The notes: generated from the letters alone by a model not told the origin. 51,976 nt of DNA from Parcubacteria group bacterium Greene1014_15 (GCA_007376725.1 VMGT01000004.1:1-51976), one strand, 5' to 3'. Shown: positions 41,133 to 51,074, counted from the first letter of the stretch. A program made the numbers and translations.

Positions 41133-41162
41133 GTAAACCGTGGCATTGCTGCCACGGTTTAC
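41133..41162. terminator. Hairpin terminator-like structure
   Basis: gtaaaccgtggca-ttgc-tgccacggtttac. Confidence 0.6.
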
Positions 41163-41187
41163 ATCTTCAACTTATTGAGAAACAAAT

Positions 41188-41511
41188 TTATATCTTGAAA
41201 TCGTCCATCGCCTCGTCTACGGCTGTCTGGCTGATAGAATTCGGTGAATTTCGTGTCGAACCCGCTGGTTCGTTGATCTTCAAGTTAACACGAGCATTGT
41301 TCTTCATGCCGACAACGCGCAAAAGTGTTCGGATCGCTTTAGCTGTATTGCCTGAGCGGCCAATAACCTTACCCATGTCTTGTGCATTAACATCAAGAGT
41401 AATAAGAACACCCATTTCATCTACAACGCGGTTAATCTTTACATCTTCAGGATGATCAACGAGCGCTTGAATAACGTACTCGAGGAATTCCTGATCGCGA
41501 TATTCTTCCAT
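41188..41511 (-). CDS. khpA: KH-domain RNA-binding protein (KhpA-like)
   Basis: MGKVIGRSGNTAKAIRTLLRVVG; between rpsP and trmD. Confidence 0.85.
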   Translation of the reverse strand: MEEYRDQEFLEYVIQALVDHPEDVKINRVVDEMGVLITLDVNAQDMGKVIGRSGNTAKAIRTLLRVVGMKNNARVNLKINEPAGSTRNSPNSISQTAVDEAMDDFKI

Positions 41512-41595
41512 ATCGGGATTAGTCTAAATCTGATAATCAAACATCTATCATTTCGACCGCTCGGTAAGGGTATTATACCAGAACACTCAAAACGG

Positions 41596-41964
41596 TCAAG
41601 ATGCAACTTCCGATGCGGCAACTTCAGCAGCAGGCGCAGGGGCACTTGCTGCTATCTTTTCTTCTTGTTTGACTTCCTTCAAAATCGGCCGCTTTTTCGG
41701 GAGAACATTCACTTTTTTGCCGGTAATGATCTTGTGGTTTAACAACATATTGTGCACCGTAGGAGATACTTGCGCGCCCTTTGAAACCCAGTACAAAATG
41801 CGCTCGCCGTTGATGCTAGCTTTTTCCTGACCTTCATGCGGATTGTATGATCCAAAGGTTTCAATAACACGGCCGCTTTTGGGACCACTTGTCGACTCCG
41901 TCAAAATAAGACGAAATGAAGGGTCATTTTTGCGGCCAACACGCTTCAATCTGACTTTTAACAT
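41596..41964 (-). CDS. rpsP: 30S ribosomal protein S16
   Basis: MLKVRLKRVGRKNDPSFRLILTESTSGPKSGRVIETFGSYNP. Confidence 0.95.
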   Translation of the reverse strand: MLKVRLKRVGRKNDPSFRLILTESTSGPKSGRVIETFGSYNPHEGQEKASINGERILYWVSKGAQVSPTVHNMLLNHKIITGKKVNVLPKKRPILKEVKQEEKIAASAPAPAAEVAASEVAS

Positions 41965-41971
41965 TTGGTGT

Positions 41972-42000
41972 ATACTAGCAAACAGAACTAAAACAGTCAA
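41972..42000 (-). promoter_or_regulatory. Promoter TTGACT-N17-TAGTAT ending 7 nt before the rpsP ATG
   Basis: Minus strand ttgactgttttagttctgtttgctagtatacaccaaATG. Confidence 0.75.
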
Positions 42001-42057
42001 CGACTCATTGACAATCAGCACTCGTGTATTTCGAGTCAGCATGTTAGCGTACATACT

Positions 42058-44010
42058 ATGAGAAAAAGAAAACGGATGCAAAAAAACACACCCTCAAAAC
42101 AACCATTTCGGGGTATCGTTTCGCTCACAGCACGTAGAATCGGTTTTGTCGCGAATGAAAAATTCGAAGAGGATATCCTTATTCCCGAAGAATATCTCAA
42201 TACCGCGCTTCAAGGTGACGAAGTGGAAGTTGAACTGCTACCTCCACGCCGAGGTGAACGACAGCAAGGAAAAATCCTCAAAATCATTGTTCGAAAAAGA
42301 ATGCAATTTGTCGGTACTATCAAAATAGAAAACGGAATCTCGACACTCATTCCCGACGACAGAAAAATGTACGCGACCATTATCATCACCAAGAATGAAG
42401 CAGAAAAACTTGCGCCAGAAACAAAAGCGCTCGTGGAAATCATCTGGGACAATCCGCGCGAAAACCCGATAGGCACAATTAAAAAAGTACTCGGTAAAAA
42501 AGGGGATCACGAAGTTGAAATGGAGGCAATCATTCTTGAAAAAGGGTTCACTTCAGGATTTCCCGAAAATGTCGAGAAGGAAGCGGAAGAGCTCAAGAAA
42601 AATTCAAGTAGTACAGAGAGAGATCGCGCAGAACGCAGAGACATGCGAGAAATACCGACATGCACTATTGACCCCGCAAACGCTAAAGATTTTGATGACG
42701 CGCTGTCGTTCCGAGAAAACGAAGACGGCAGCTATGAAATAGGTGTGCATATTGCCGATGTGTCACACTATGTACACGAAGGCACAGCACTCGATCGCGA
42801 AGCGATTTCCCGCGGCGTTTCGGTGTATCTTGTCGATCGCACCATCCCCATGCTTCCGCACATTCTTTCAAACGATCTCTGTAGCCTCAATCCAAATGAA
42901 GACAAAAGAACGTTCTCTGCGATTTTCACGCTTGACCAAAATGGCGCTGTCAAAGAACGCTGGTTCGGAAAGACACTCATGCATTCGAATAAGCGTTTCA
43001 GTTATGAAGAAGCGCAGCAGACGATAGAGAGTGGTGAAGGAATTTTCGGCCGAGAACTTGGTATTCTCAATGTGCTAGCAAAAAAAATAAAAGCTCGACG
43101 ACACGCACACGGCGCAATTGACTTCGAGGAAGATGAGGTTCAATTTACGCTCGACGCACAAGGAAAACCTATCGAGATCAAGCGCAAGGTGCGCCTTGAC
43201 GCGCACAAGCTCATCGAGGAATTCATGCTTCTTGCCAATCGAGAAGTCGCGGAATGTATCAATCGCCTCGAAAAAGAAACAGGAAGCAAAAGACTATTCG
43301 TCTACAGGATCCACGATATGCCAAACTCTGAAAAAATGGAGGAGCTCGCAATCTTTCTGCGTGCCATCGGTCATGAACTTCCCACACTGCAGGGAAAAGT
43401 AAGTTCAAAAGACCTTAACGCACTCTTTAAAAGAATAGAAGGTGAGGCAACTGAAGGTCTCATAAAAACCGCGGCTCTGCGCGCTATGTCAAAAGCGATA
43501 TACTCAACAAAAAACATCGGCCATTTCGGCCTTGCTTTTAAGTACTATACGCACTTCACCTCTCCTATTCGCCGCTATCCGGACATCATGGTGCATCGTC
43601 TTCTTGAAAAATATCTCAAGCACGAGGTTGTGCACGCATCGGAACTCAATAAGTATCACCGTCTTGCGACATCTTCGACACAACAGGAAATCGCCGCAAC
43701 GGACGCGGAGCGCGCGTCCATCAAGTTCAAGCAAGTCGAATATATGGCAGAACATATCGGAGAAACATTCGATGCAATTATTTCAGGCGTCACAGAATGG
43801 GGAATTTACGTTGAGGTCGTATCCACCAAAGCAGAAGGAATGATCCACATTCGCAATCTTGGAAGAGAATACTTTGAACTCGACCAAAAAAATTACCGTC
43901 TTATTGGCACAGACACGAGAAAGTCTTTCAATCTCGGAGACAAACTCAAAGTAAAACTCACCGGCGCCGACATAGACGCGCGGACTCTTGACTTTGCTCT
44001 TTTTGTGTGA
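42058..44010 (+). CDS. rnr: Ribonuclease R / RNase II family exoribonuclease
   Basis: TIDPANAKDFDDALSF; HIADVSHYVHEGTALDREA; HFTSPIRRYPDIMVHRLL; C-terminal S1-like domain. Confidence 0.95.
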   Translation: MRKRKRMQKNTPSKQPFRGIVSLTARRIGFVANEKFEEDILIPEEYLNTALQGDEVEVELLPPRRGERQQGKILKIIVRKRMQFVGTIKIENGISTLIPDDRKMYATIIITKNEAEKLAPETKALVEIIWDNPRENPIGTIKKVLGKKGDHEVEMEAIILEKGFTSGFPENVEKEAEELKKNSSSTERDRAERRDMREIPTCTIDPANAKDFDDALSFRENEDGSYEIGVHIADVSHYVHEGTALDREAISRGVSVYLVDRTIPMLPHILSNDLCSLNPNEDKRTFSAIFTLDQNGAVKERWFGKTLMHSNKRFSYEEAQQTIESGEGIFGRELGILNVLAKKIKARRHAHGAIDFEEDEVQFTLDAQGKPIEIKRKVRLDAHKLIEEFMLLANREVAECINRLEKETGSKRLFVYRIHDMPNSEKMEELAIFLRAIGHELPTLQGKVSSKDLNALFKRIEGEATEGLIKTAALRAMSKAIYSTKNIGHFGLAFKYYTHFTSPIRRYPDIMVHRLLEKYLKHEVVHASELNKYHRLATSSTQQEIAATDAERASIKFKQVEYMAEHIGETFDAIISGVTEWGIYVEVVSTKAEGMIHIRNLGREYFELDQKNYRLIGTDTRKSFNLGDKLKVKLTGADIDARTLDFALFV

Positions 44011-44064
44011 TACTCTTTTACGAGTCTTCGAAAGAGAGCATGCCACAAGAAAAAAGGAGAAAGA

Positions 44065-44437
44065 TATGCTTGCGGACCTCATGGAGGAACTCAAAAAACG
44101 CCCACAAACATGGGCCGAGCGGCGAAAACAACTTCGTCAACGACATGGAACTATCGACCCGGGTCTGCCTCCTCACTTCATCACGTTATTAGAAAACAGA
44201 AATGAAAACGAATTCTGGGAGGCAAAAAAATTGACCGACGCGCCGGTCATCATCAGTGAGGAAAGGTACACGGACATCCCAAATACAGTCATAGTATATG
44301 GCTTGGATGTCGAGCGCAGGAATCTTAACGAGTTCTGGCATGTTTTTGGACATCTTTGCAGTGAAAACTACCACACCTGCGATGCACGGTGTGAAATCTA
44401 CGAGCTTCCTCCTTACAAAGAAAAGCCGTTCATATAG
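44065..44437 (+). CDS. Hypothetical protein
   Basis: Likely start MLADLMEELKKRP after SD aggag; followed by a terminator. Confidence 0.5.
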
Positions 44438-44450
44438 AACATGCGCAGAA

Positions 44451-44486
44451 AACCCGAGGACACAACGTCCTCGGGTTGAATTTTTT
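44451..44486. terminator. Intrinsic terminator between convergent genes
   Basis: aacccgaggac-N5-gtcctcgggtt-gaatttttt. Confidence 0.8.
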
Positions 44487-44499
44487 CTTATCTACGCAA

Positions 44500-44961
44500 C
44501 TATTTCAAATGCAGCTCAAAATATGTATCTTTGCGCTCAAAGCCAAGTTTTTCGTAAAGGCTACGCCCAGCATTGCGATGTGCGGCGCTTGATAAAACTA
44601 TTTTGTGGCAATCTGCTTCGCGCGCATGTTCAATCGCTCTCAACATAAGCCGCTCCCCGATCCCGAGACCTCGATAATTTGTATCAACCACAACATCATC
44701 AATAGCGCCCTGACGGCCAGTCAATGTCTCAAATATGTTGAGCGTCAAAATGCCGATGATGTCGCCGCAAATTTCCGGCCGCGCAACATAGACAAAGGCA
44801 GAAGTTCTCTGCAAATACGAACGGAGTGTTGTTCCGCTCATACACACAAAGCTCTTGCTCAACTGTGTAAGTAGTCGGTTTATGGACCAAATATCTCGCC
44901 ATTCAACAATCGTATCTTGTTTCGTAATCAAAGAAATCGTTGTCGAAAGTAAATCGGTCAT
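44500..44961 (-). CDS. GNAT acetyltransferase
   Basis: IDDVVVDTNYRGLGIGERLMLRAIEHAREADCHKIVLSSAAHRNAGRSLYEKLGF; SD ggaggagg. Confidence 0.9.
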   Translation of the reverse strand: MTDLLSTTISLITKQDTIVEWRDIWSINRLLTQLSKSFVCMSGTTLRSYLQRTSAFVYVARPEICGDIIGILTLNIFETLTGRQGAIDDVVVDTNYRGLGIGERLMLRAIEHAREADCHKIVLSSAAHRNAGRSLYEKLGFERKDTYFELHLK

Positions 44962-45045
44962 GGCCTCCTCCATCAAAAAATTATCATGGCTGCTGCGATA
45001 ACCATGCGTTCGTCCTCTATATGGCACAACCCATATATCAAATGA

Positions 45046-45303
45046 TCAATTGCCCGATCTTCCCGCTTGGGTTTTTCCACTCGATAGCTCCTCATGTTCC
45101 CATGAAAATAAATCGTCTAGCAGCGCGAGAATTTGAATACGATTACCGAAATTTTTACTCGAAATAACCGTATTCCACCCACCGTCCATAAGAATGTCGA
45201 TCGTCCCACTTGGACGATCAATCCGAAACATCCGCCCATGATAGTGCCATCCTGGTGCAACAATCTTCCCAAGCTCCTCCAGAAACACCCATTCAACCGC
45301 CAT
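45046..45303 (-). CDS. Small hypothetical protein
   Basis: MAVEWVFLEELGKIVAPGWHYHGRMFRIDRPSGTIDIL; SD ggagg. Confidence 0.55.
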   Translation of the reverse strand: MAVEWVFLEELGKIVAPGWHYHGRMFRIDRPSGTIDILMDGGWNTVISSKNFGNRIQILALLDDLFSWEHEELSSGKTQAGRSGN

Positions 45304-45395
45304 GCAAACCTCCTTCGCATTTTTCAGTGACCTTAATCTAAAAAAACGATAGCACAAAGTATAATATATGTCAATTTTCCGTACCTACACAGAGG

Positions 45396-47651
45396 CTACT
45401 TCGCCACTTTTACTGCCTCATCAAAACGAACCGAGAGAAGCTGTGAGACACCGTCGCCGCTCATGGTTACGCCATACAAAATTCCAGCGCGGCTCATGGT
45501 CTCGCGATTGTGCGTAATCAAAATAAGCTGCGAGTGAACGGCAAGATTCTCTATCATGTCGCCGTACTTGCGCGAATTCGCTTCATCAAGCGCGGCGTCT
45601 GTTTCATCCAGTATCAAAAACGGCGGAGGATTCACTTGTGATATCGCAAAGATAAGCGCAATCGAGGTGAGCGCGCGCTCCCCTCCCGAGAGTATGTCGA
45701 GATTGCTCACGCGCTTGCGCGGCAGGCTGACCTCAATCATCATTCCCTCAACGCCCTCCTCCTCTTCAGAGATACTGTCTGCATCCTCCTCACCTGCAAG
45801 AACAAGCTGTAGACGCCGGCGCTTTTTTTCGCGTACCACAGAAAGAGATGCAGTGCCGCCGCCAAACATCAGAGAAAAATAATTCTGGAATTGATCGTTA
45901 ATTTTCGCAACGCCCGCTTTGAATTCGTAATCGAGGCGAACATCAAGGTCGGTTATTAGTTCACGAAGCGATTGCGCCGATTGACGCAAATCCCCAAGTT
46001 CCCTTGCAAGAAACTCATCTCGCGCGAGTATCTCATCATATTCCCGCTTGACTTCGCCGCCCGCACCGTTGCCCATCTCTTCGAGGCGAACACAAGTACG
46101 CTCAATGGCTCGTCTGCGCTCGCGCTGCTTATCTCTTCCCTCGGCAAGTACGTCCACACTATTAATAACAAAATTGGCATAGTTCACGAGCTCGCGCCCA
46201 ACAACAGCAGCAGCTTCGCCGAGATCATTTTTAAACTCTTTCTCTTCACGTTCGCACTGTTCTTCTTTCAAACGAATCTGCATCAATTCCGTGTGTAACA
46301 CTTGCTGCTCCCGCATAAGCGCAAACATCTCTCGCTCCGCTTCTCTGCCAACTTCCTTTTCCCTTTCCATCTCTTCACACATCATGCGATATTCAAGGTC
46401 AAGAGCACGTCCTTCTTTTTCAAGTTCTGATATTTTTTCCTCTATGTGCTTCTTCTGCTCAACCTGATCATCATAGTCTTTTGTATCGAGAGTGATCTTT
46501 TCTATTCCACCCTCGGACTCATGCAGAAGAAACTTTTGCATAATCTCATGTATCCGCGAAAAAGCAGCCTGAATACCCTCAAGCGTCTGCCGCTCCGCTA
46601 TATGCCCTATCTCCACATCAAGCTTGTGAACAAATTCTTCCACACGAGAAAAAGAAATACTCCTCTGTTTATGCGCGAGATTGCGCTCCTGTTCTTTGCG
46701 AAAATGCATCTGCCAAGCAGAGATCATGCCTTCAAGCCGCCCCAATTTGCGCTCGGCGCTGCTTCTCTCGTCTCGTGCCGCATGCATACGCTCTTCAAGA
46801 GAAACTATTGCATGGCTCCGTCCATCGGTCTTTGAACTCACAGCGAGCTCTTTTTTGAGATTTTGAAGTTTTTCCTCAAGTCCCTCTTTCTTTTTTTCTG
46901 GTATTTCGCGCTCTCGAACAAGCCGCTGCCGCACATCGGCAATATAGAGAGATTCGCGCTTGAAATATTCAAGGCAGAGTGTTCGCAAATCACCGCGCAT
47001 ATGTTCCGCTTTTGCAACTTTTTCAACCTGTCTCTTTAAAAAGGAAATGTGCGGTGCGATCTCTTTCCGCAGCGACTCGACAGAGCGCATATTTTCTTCT
47101 GTTTTTTCAAGCTTTTTTTCACTCTCCTGTTTTTTAAATTGATATACTTTGAGTCCAAGCGCTTCCTCGATCATGACACGACGCTCTTTGAGCGTTGCAT
47201 TCAAAATTCTATCCGCCTCACCTTGAGAAATAATGTGATGCCCGGAAGAACCAATGTGCGCGTGCGCAACCAATTCCATGATGTCACGCAGACGTACGCG
47301 AGATCCGTTGATAAAATACTCATTCGTACCATCTCGATGCACAATCCGTTCAATGACCACTTCGTTGTAGTCAATGTTGAGTATCCGGTCGGCATTATCG
47401 AGTGTGATCTTCACACTGCCGCGATTCGATTTTGCCCCCGCCCCGATACCGCTGTAAATAAGGTCTTCGCCACGCTTTCCGCGGAGCGACTTCATGGATT
47501 GTTCGCCGAGAGCAAAACGAAAACTCTCTGCAATATTTGATTTCCCGCTGCCGTTCGGACCAACGATCGCCGTAATAGGCGCACTAAACTCAAGCGAAGT
47601 TTTTTTCGCAAAAGACTTAAACCCCGAGAGTTCAAGAGAGATGAGGCGCAT
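45396..47651 (-). CDS. smc: SMC-family ATPase, unusually short (751 aa)
   Basis: ISLELSGFKSFAKKTSLEFSAPITAIVGPNGSGKSNI; LSGGERALTSIALIFAISQVNPPPFLILDETDAALDEANSRKY. Confidence 0.92.
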   Translation of the reverse strand: MRLISLELSGFKSFAKKTSLEFSAPITAIVGPNGSGKSNIAESFRFALGEQSMKSLRGKRGEDLIYSGIGAGAKSNRGSVKITLDNADRILNIDYNEVVIERIVHRDGTNEYFINGSRVRLRDIMELVAHAHIGSSGHHIISQGEADRILNATLKERRVMIEEALGLKVYQFKKQESEKKLEKTEENMRSVESLRKEIAPHISFLKRQVEKVAKAEHMRGDLRTLCLEYFKRESLYIADVRQRLVREREIPEKKKEGLEEKLQNLKKELAVSSKTDGRSHAIVSLEERMHAARDERSSAERKLGRLEGMISAWQMHFRKEQERNLAHKQRSISFSRVEEFVHKLDVEIGHIAERQTLEGIQAAFSRIHEIMQKFLLHESEGGIEKITLDTKDYDDQVEQKKHIEEKISELEKEGRALDLEYRMMCEEMEREKEVGREAEREMFALMREQQVLHTELMQIRLKEEQCEREEKEFKNDLGEAAAVVGRELVNYANFVINSVDVLAEGRDKQRERRRAIERTCVRLEEMGNGAGGEVKREYDEILARDEFLARELGDLRQSAQSLRELITDLDVRLDYEFKAGVAKINDQFQNYFSLMFGGGTASLSVVREKKRRRLQLVLAGEEDADSISEEEEGVEGMMIEVSLPRKRVSNLDILSGGERALTSIALIFAISQVNPPPFLILDETDAALDEANSRKYGDMIENLAVHSQLILITHNRETMSRAGILYGVTMSGDGVSQLLSVRFDEAVKVAK

Positions 47652-47707
47652 CGCTCTTTATTGTAATATCGGAACGTCCACAATGCACGAGGATTATGTG
47701 CTTTAGA

Positions 47708-47883
47708 CACTGTAACAAAATAAATTAAACATCTTATGCTCTCTGTATATCCATATATTGTTCGTGCTCAATCACAAAATGCTCACCGTATCTCTCGATA
47801 CGTTTCGAATTTGCTCATTCCGCGCCAAACAATATCTGAATACGCAGAAAACGTAATCTCGTCCAATTTATTTTGTTACAGTG
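47708..47883. repeat. Long-hairpin intergenic element, copy G (smc/rnc junction)
   Basis: 19-bp perfect TIR cactgtaacaaaataaatt / aatttattttgttacagtg; inner atattgtt.../...aacaatat; central cgtatc-tctc-gatacg. Confidence 0.85.
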
Positions 47884-47885
47884 CC

Positions 47886-48578
47886 TTAATTCCAACGTTT
47901 TTCTTCAAGCGCGTGTCGCGCAGCCTCCTGCTCCGCCTCTTGCTTTGAGCGCCCTTTTCCTTCCGCAATCATTTCACTTCCGAGATACACAGCAACCGTA
48001 AAGTATTTGTCGTGGTCCGGTCCAGTCTCCTTTACCGTCTTATACGTTGGCGTAACACTTGCAATATCCTGCGCTTTTTCCTGAAATAGACTCTTCGAAT
48101 CCTGCCACAATCCCATTTCAACCATTTCTTTCTGCAAGGGAAAAAGATTTTTTTCAATAAAACTTTGCGCGATAGCATATCCTTGGTCAAGATAGATCGC
48201 ACCAATAACCGCCTCAAAAGTATTTGCAAGAATATATTGCCTTGCGCGACCCGTGTCTTTCGCTTCCCCGCGAGAAAGAAGGAGATAATCATCCATGTAT
48301 AAATTCCCAGCAACTCGCGAAATCGTATTGGTGTTCACAAGCGCAGAACGAAACGAGGTCAATTCACCCTCGGTCTTGTCTGGATAGATGCCATACAAGT
48401 ATTCCGTCACAACAAGTTCGAGCACTGCATCGCCTAAAAACTCAAGACGCTCATTGTGTCCGAGTCCAGCGCTCTTATTTTCATTGATGTACGAACGATG
48501 CGTAAAAGCTTGCCGGAGCAGGGCCTTGTTCTTGAATACAACAGCGTTCTGCTCTTCGAATTCGTTAAAGTCAGCCAT
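47886..48578 (-). CDS. rnc: Ribonuclease III
   Basis: HNERLEFLGDAVLELVVTEYLY; C-terminal dsRBD GKGRSKQEAEQEAARHALEE. Confidence 0.95.
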   Translation of the reverse strand: MADFNEFEEQNAVVFKNKALLRQAFTHRSYINENKSAGLGHNERLEFLGDAVLELVVTEYLYGIYPDKTEGELTSFRSALVNTNTISRVAGNLYMDDYLLLSRGEAKDTGRARQYILANTFEAVIGAIYLDQGYAIAQSFIEKNLFPLQKEMVEMGLWQDSKSLFQEKAQDIASVTPTYKTVKETGPDHDKYFTVAVYLGSEMIAEGKGRSKQEAEQEAARHALEEKRWN

Positions 48579-48590
48579 AGAAATCCATCG

Positions 48591-48660
48591 GATTTCCAAG
48601 TTTGCAATTACCAATCTCCACGCTGGAGTAGACCCTATCGGGCATTGCAAAATTGAAAAT
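48591..48660. repeat. Imperfect hairpin in the rnc leader / nusB-rnc junction
   Basis: gatttccaagtttgcaat / attgcaaaattgaaaatt with inner ctcca-cgc-tggag. Confidence 0.5.
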
Positions 48661-49565
48661 TATTTTTTATCTAATAATATGTTTACAGCTTTCGTGACAA
48701 GCGGCAAAATGTCGTCGTAAAAATTCAGATCAACAATCTCGGAAAGTTTAAACCATCGCGCGTCGTCAAGACCTCCCCCCTCTTCGAGTTTAAGATCCTC
48801 GTGTTTCGCTTCGCCAAGAAAGTAGGTGACATTTTTGCGTTTCTTGCCGATCTCGGGATCATTCGCAATATACTCATTCTCGCCGAGCTTTTCCTTGATA
48901 TCGATATCAACTCCAATTTCTTCCTTAATTTTTCTGACAGTCCCAGGGAAAGGATCCTCTCCCGGAATCATACGCCCTTTCGAAAGCGTCCAGTGACCAA
49001 AAATATCGTGCACAAGCGCGAGGTAAATGTCATTTCCTTCGCGCGCATACACCACAGCGCCACCAAGCTGTTCGAGCGGCATTTTTTCATAAGGAACATC
49101 TTTGATCCTCACCTTTTTCCTCTTCGAAATCTCATCCTTTCCAGGTTCTCCGATCTCTTTATAGATCGCGCCGAGCACACCATTGATAAACTTGCCGCTG
49201 TTCTCGCCGCCGTATGTTTTAGCAAGTTCAATGGCCTCGTTAATCGCAACTTTCGCCGGCACTTCTTTGCGATCCGCAAACAGAAGCTCGTAGAGTCCGA
49301 GACGCAGCACATTTCGATCGACAACAGAAATTTTTTCAATAGGCCAATCGGGCGCAGCTTCCATAATGATCTTATCGAGCTGTTCGTGTTTACTTATAAC
49401 ACTCTTCATAAGCGCATCCATGAATGATGCATCCTTCACATCCGGAGCAAACTCCTCTATGTTGCGCATAAGAATTTCTGAAGGATCATCCGCGACCATA
49501 CCACGGAAGTCCCATTCAAAAAGCGCTTGCAAAACTATTGATCGTGAGAGGTGCCTATTTGCCAT
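48660..49565 (-). CDS. nusB: NusB transcription antitermination domain fused to NUDIX hydrolase
   Basis: N-term RSIVLQALFEWDF...VVDRNVLRLGLYELLF...AINEAIELAKTYGGENSGKFINGVLGAI; C-term NUDIX box GRMIPGEDPFPGTVRKIKEEIGV. Confidence 0.9.
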   Translation of the reverse strand: MANRHLSRSIVLQALFEWDFRGMVADDPSEILMRNIEEFAPDVKDASFMDALMKSVISKHEQLDKIIMEAAPDWPIEKISVVDRNVLRLGLYELLFADRKEVPAKVAINEAIELAKTYGGENSGKFINGVLGAIYKEIGEPGKDEISKRKKVRIKDVPYEKMPLEQLGGAVVYAREGNDIYLALVHDIFGHWTLSKGRMIPGEDPFPGTVRKIKEEIGVDIDIKEKLGENEYIANDPEIGKKRKNVTYFLGEAKHEDLKLEEGGGLDDARWFKLSEIVDLNFYDDILPLVTKAVNILLDKK

Positions 49566-49615
49566 GTATTGTTACTACGTGAAAGATCTTATCCAATTCG
49601 AGAGAGACGCGGTGC

Positions 49616-49846
49616 TTACTTCGCAGCGCTTTTCTCGCGTTCCTTTTTCTTTTTTTCCTTTCTTGTGATCGACGCAGAAGCGTCAAACACCGCCCTGCCT
49701 TGATATTTTCCGCAATTCTCGCATGCGCGATGACGCCGATGGGGAGAATTGCAGTCGTTACAGCGCGAAAGCCGCGGCTCTACGAGGGCGTGGTGACTTC
49801 TTCGGTTGCCCGTGTGCGCACGGGTATGTCTCATGCGATTAACCAT
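49616..49846 (-). CDS. rpmF: 50S ribosomal protein L32
   Basis: MRHTRAHTGNRRSHHALVEPRLSRCNDCNSPHRRHRACENCGKYQGRAVFD. Confidence 0.88.
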   Translation of the reverse strand: MVNRMRHTRAHTGNRRSHHALVEPRLSRCNDCNSPHRRHRACENCGKYQGRAVFDASASITRKEKKKKEREKSAAK

Positions 49847-49921
49847 AGTATGTCGTGTGTATTTTTGTATCCAAAGGCGCTTCTTCGATGCGTAACCGCA
49901 TCATATCTTGTTTTCTTCCGG

Positions 49922-50533
49922 TTAGCAAATGAGCAAACTTTTGAGATATGAACTGCGGTGAATCGGCGAAATACCGTATGCTGTAAGTGCAGCATAGTGG
50001 CCCTTGGTTCCATACCCTTTGTGCACTTCAAAACCATAGAGCGGGTAGAGCGTCGCAAGCTCCTTCATTTTCCGGTCACGCACCACTTTCGCGGCTATTG
50101 ATGCGAGAGAGATGATCGGCTCGGTTTCATCGCCGCGGACAATAGTTTCCTGATTCTTAAACATCTTCGGCGCATGAAGCGAACCATCAAGCAGCACGCG
50201 ACACACGTGCGGATCTACTTCAATTTTTCTAAGCACGGAAGAAATCCCCATTCGAACAGCAGACACAATACCCTCTGTATCTATTACAGTATGAGAAACA
50301 AGACCAACAGAGAATGACATTTTATTTTCTTTACGCAAAAAGACCATCCGTTCATACAATTCTTCGCGTCTTTTTTCCGACAGTTGTTTTGAATCACGTA
50401 TTCCCGGCAATGAAGAAAAGAGTGCGAGACAATCAGATTCTTTAATTATCACAGCGCCTACTGCGACAGGACCGGCAAGGGGCCCGCGACCCGCTTCGTC
50501 AATGCCGACAAGATACGTTAATGCTCGTTCCAT
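49922..50533 (-). CDS. rnhB: Ribonuclease HII
   Basis: LVGIDEAGRGPLAGPVAVGAVII; SLASIAAKVVRDRKM. Confidence 0.95.
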   Translation of the reverse strand: MERALTYLVGIDEAGRGPLAGPVAVGAVIIKESDCLALFSSLPGIRDSKQLSEKRREELYERMVFLRKENKMSFSVGLVSHTVIDTEGIVSAVRMGISSVLRKIEVDPHVCRVLLDGSLHAPKMFKNQETIVRGDETEPIISLASIAAKVVRDRKMKELATLYPLYGFEVHKGYGTKGHYAALTAYGISPIHRSSYLKSLLIC

Positions 50534-50642
50534 CTTCATCATAGTAACGCACATACGAGCACAGAACGAGGATATGTGTTACACTCTGGCAAGATTTAAT
50601 GAATATCAGTTTTATGACTAACTACGGTTGTGGAGTTTTGAT

Positions 50643-50984
50643 ATGCCATTTGATATAGAAAAGCGTATAAAAACTTTCGGCACATGTGTCATATCTGAAG
50701 AATGTGGGATTATAAGCGAATGTATGGCCTTTGCAGCAAGTAAGCGCTGCCTTGAAGACCTTGAGAACATTACTGCATATCTCGAGCGCAAAATTAAAAA
50801 TGGGGTTCAGTCACATCAGGAAGTTCATCGAGACGTTGAAAAATCAATGTATGGGTTACTCCGGCGGATTGTAAAAGACTTGATTCTTGAGACACAACAA
50901 CGCATAGCTGAGGATCAAAAATGGGCCTCCGTCAAACCCGAAGACTATAACATTCTGATCAAGCATCTCTACGACAACGGCTAG
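50643..50984 (+). CDS. Small hypothetical protein
   Basis: MPFDIEKRIKTFGTC ORF followed by a terminator. Confidence 0.5.
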   Translation: MPFDIEKRIKTFGTCVISEECGIISECMAFAASKRCLEDLENITAYLERKIKNGVQSHQEVHRDVEKSMYGLLRRIVKDLILETQQRIAEDQKWASVKPEDYNILIKHLYDNG

Positions 50985-50990
50985 CAACTC

Positions 50991-51030
50991 ACCGACCTGT
51001 ATCATCATCGATACGGGTCGGTTACATTTT
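50991..51030 (+). terminator. Hairpin terminator
   Basis: accgacctgtatc-N6-gatacgggtcggt followed by tacatttt. Confidence 0.65.
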
Positions 51031-51040
51031 GCGATTATTT

Positions 51041-51068
51041 TTGCAGCACGACATGTAAGATATATACT
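51041..51068 (+). promoter_or_regulatory. Promoter TTGCAG-N16-TATACT, 6 nt before the dnaE ATG
   Basis: ttgcagcacgacatgtaagatatatactatctccATG. Confidence 0.6.
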
Positions 51069-51074
51069 ATCTCC

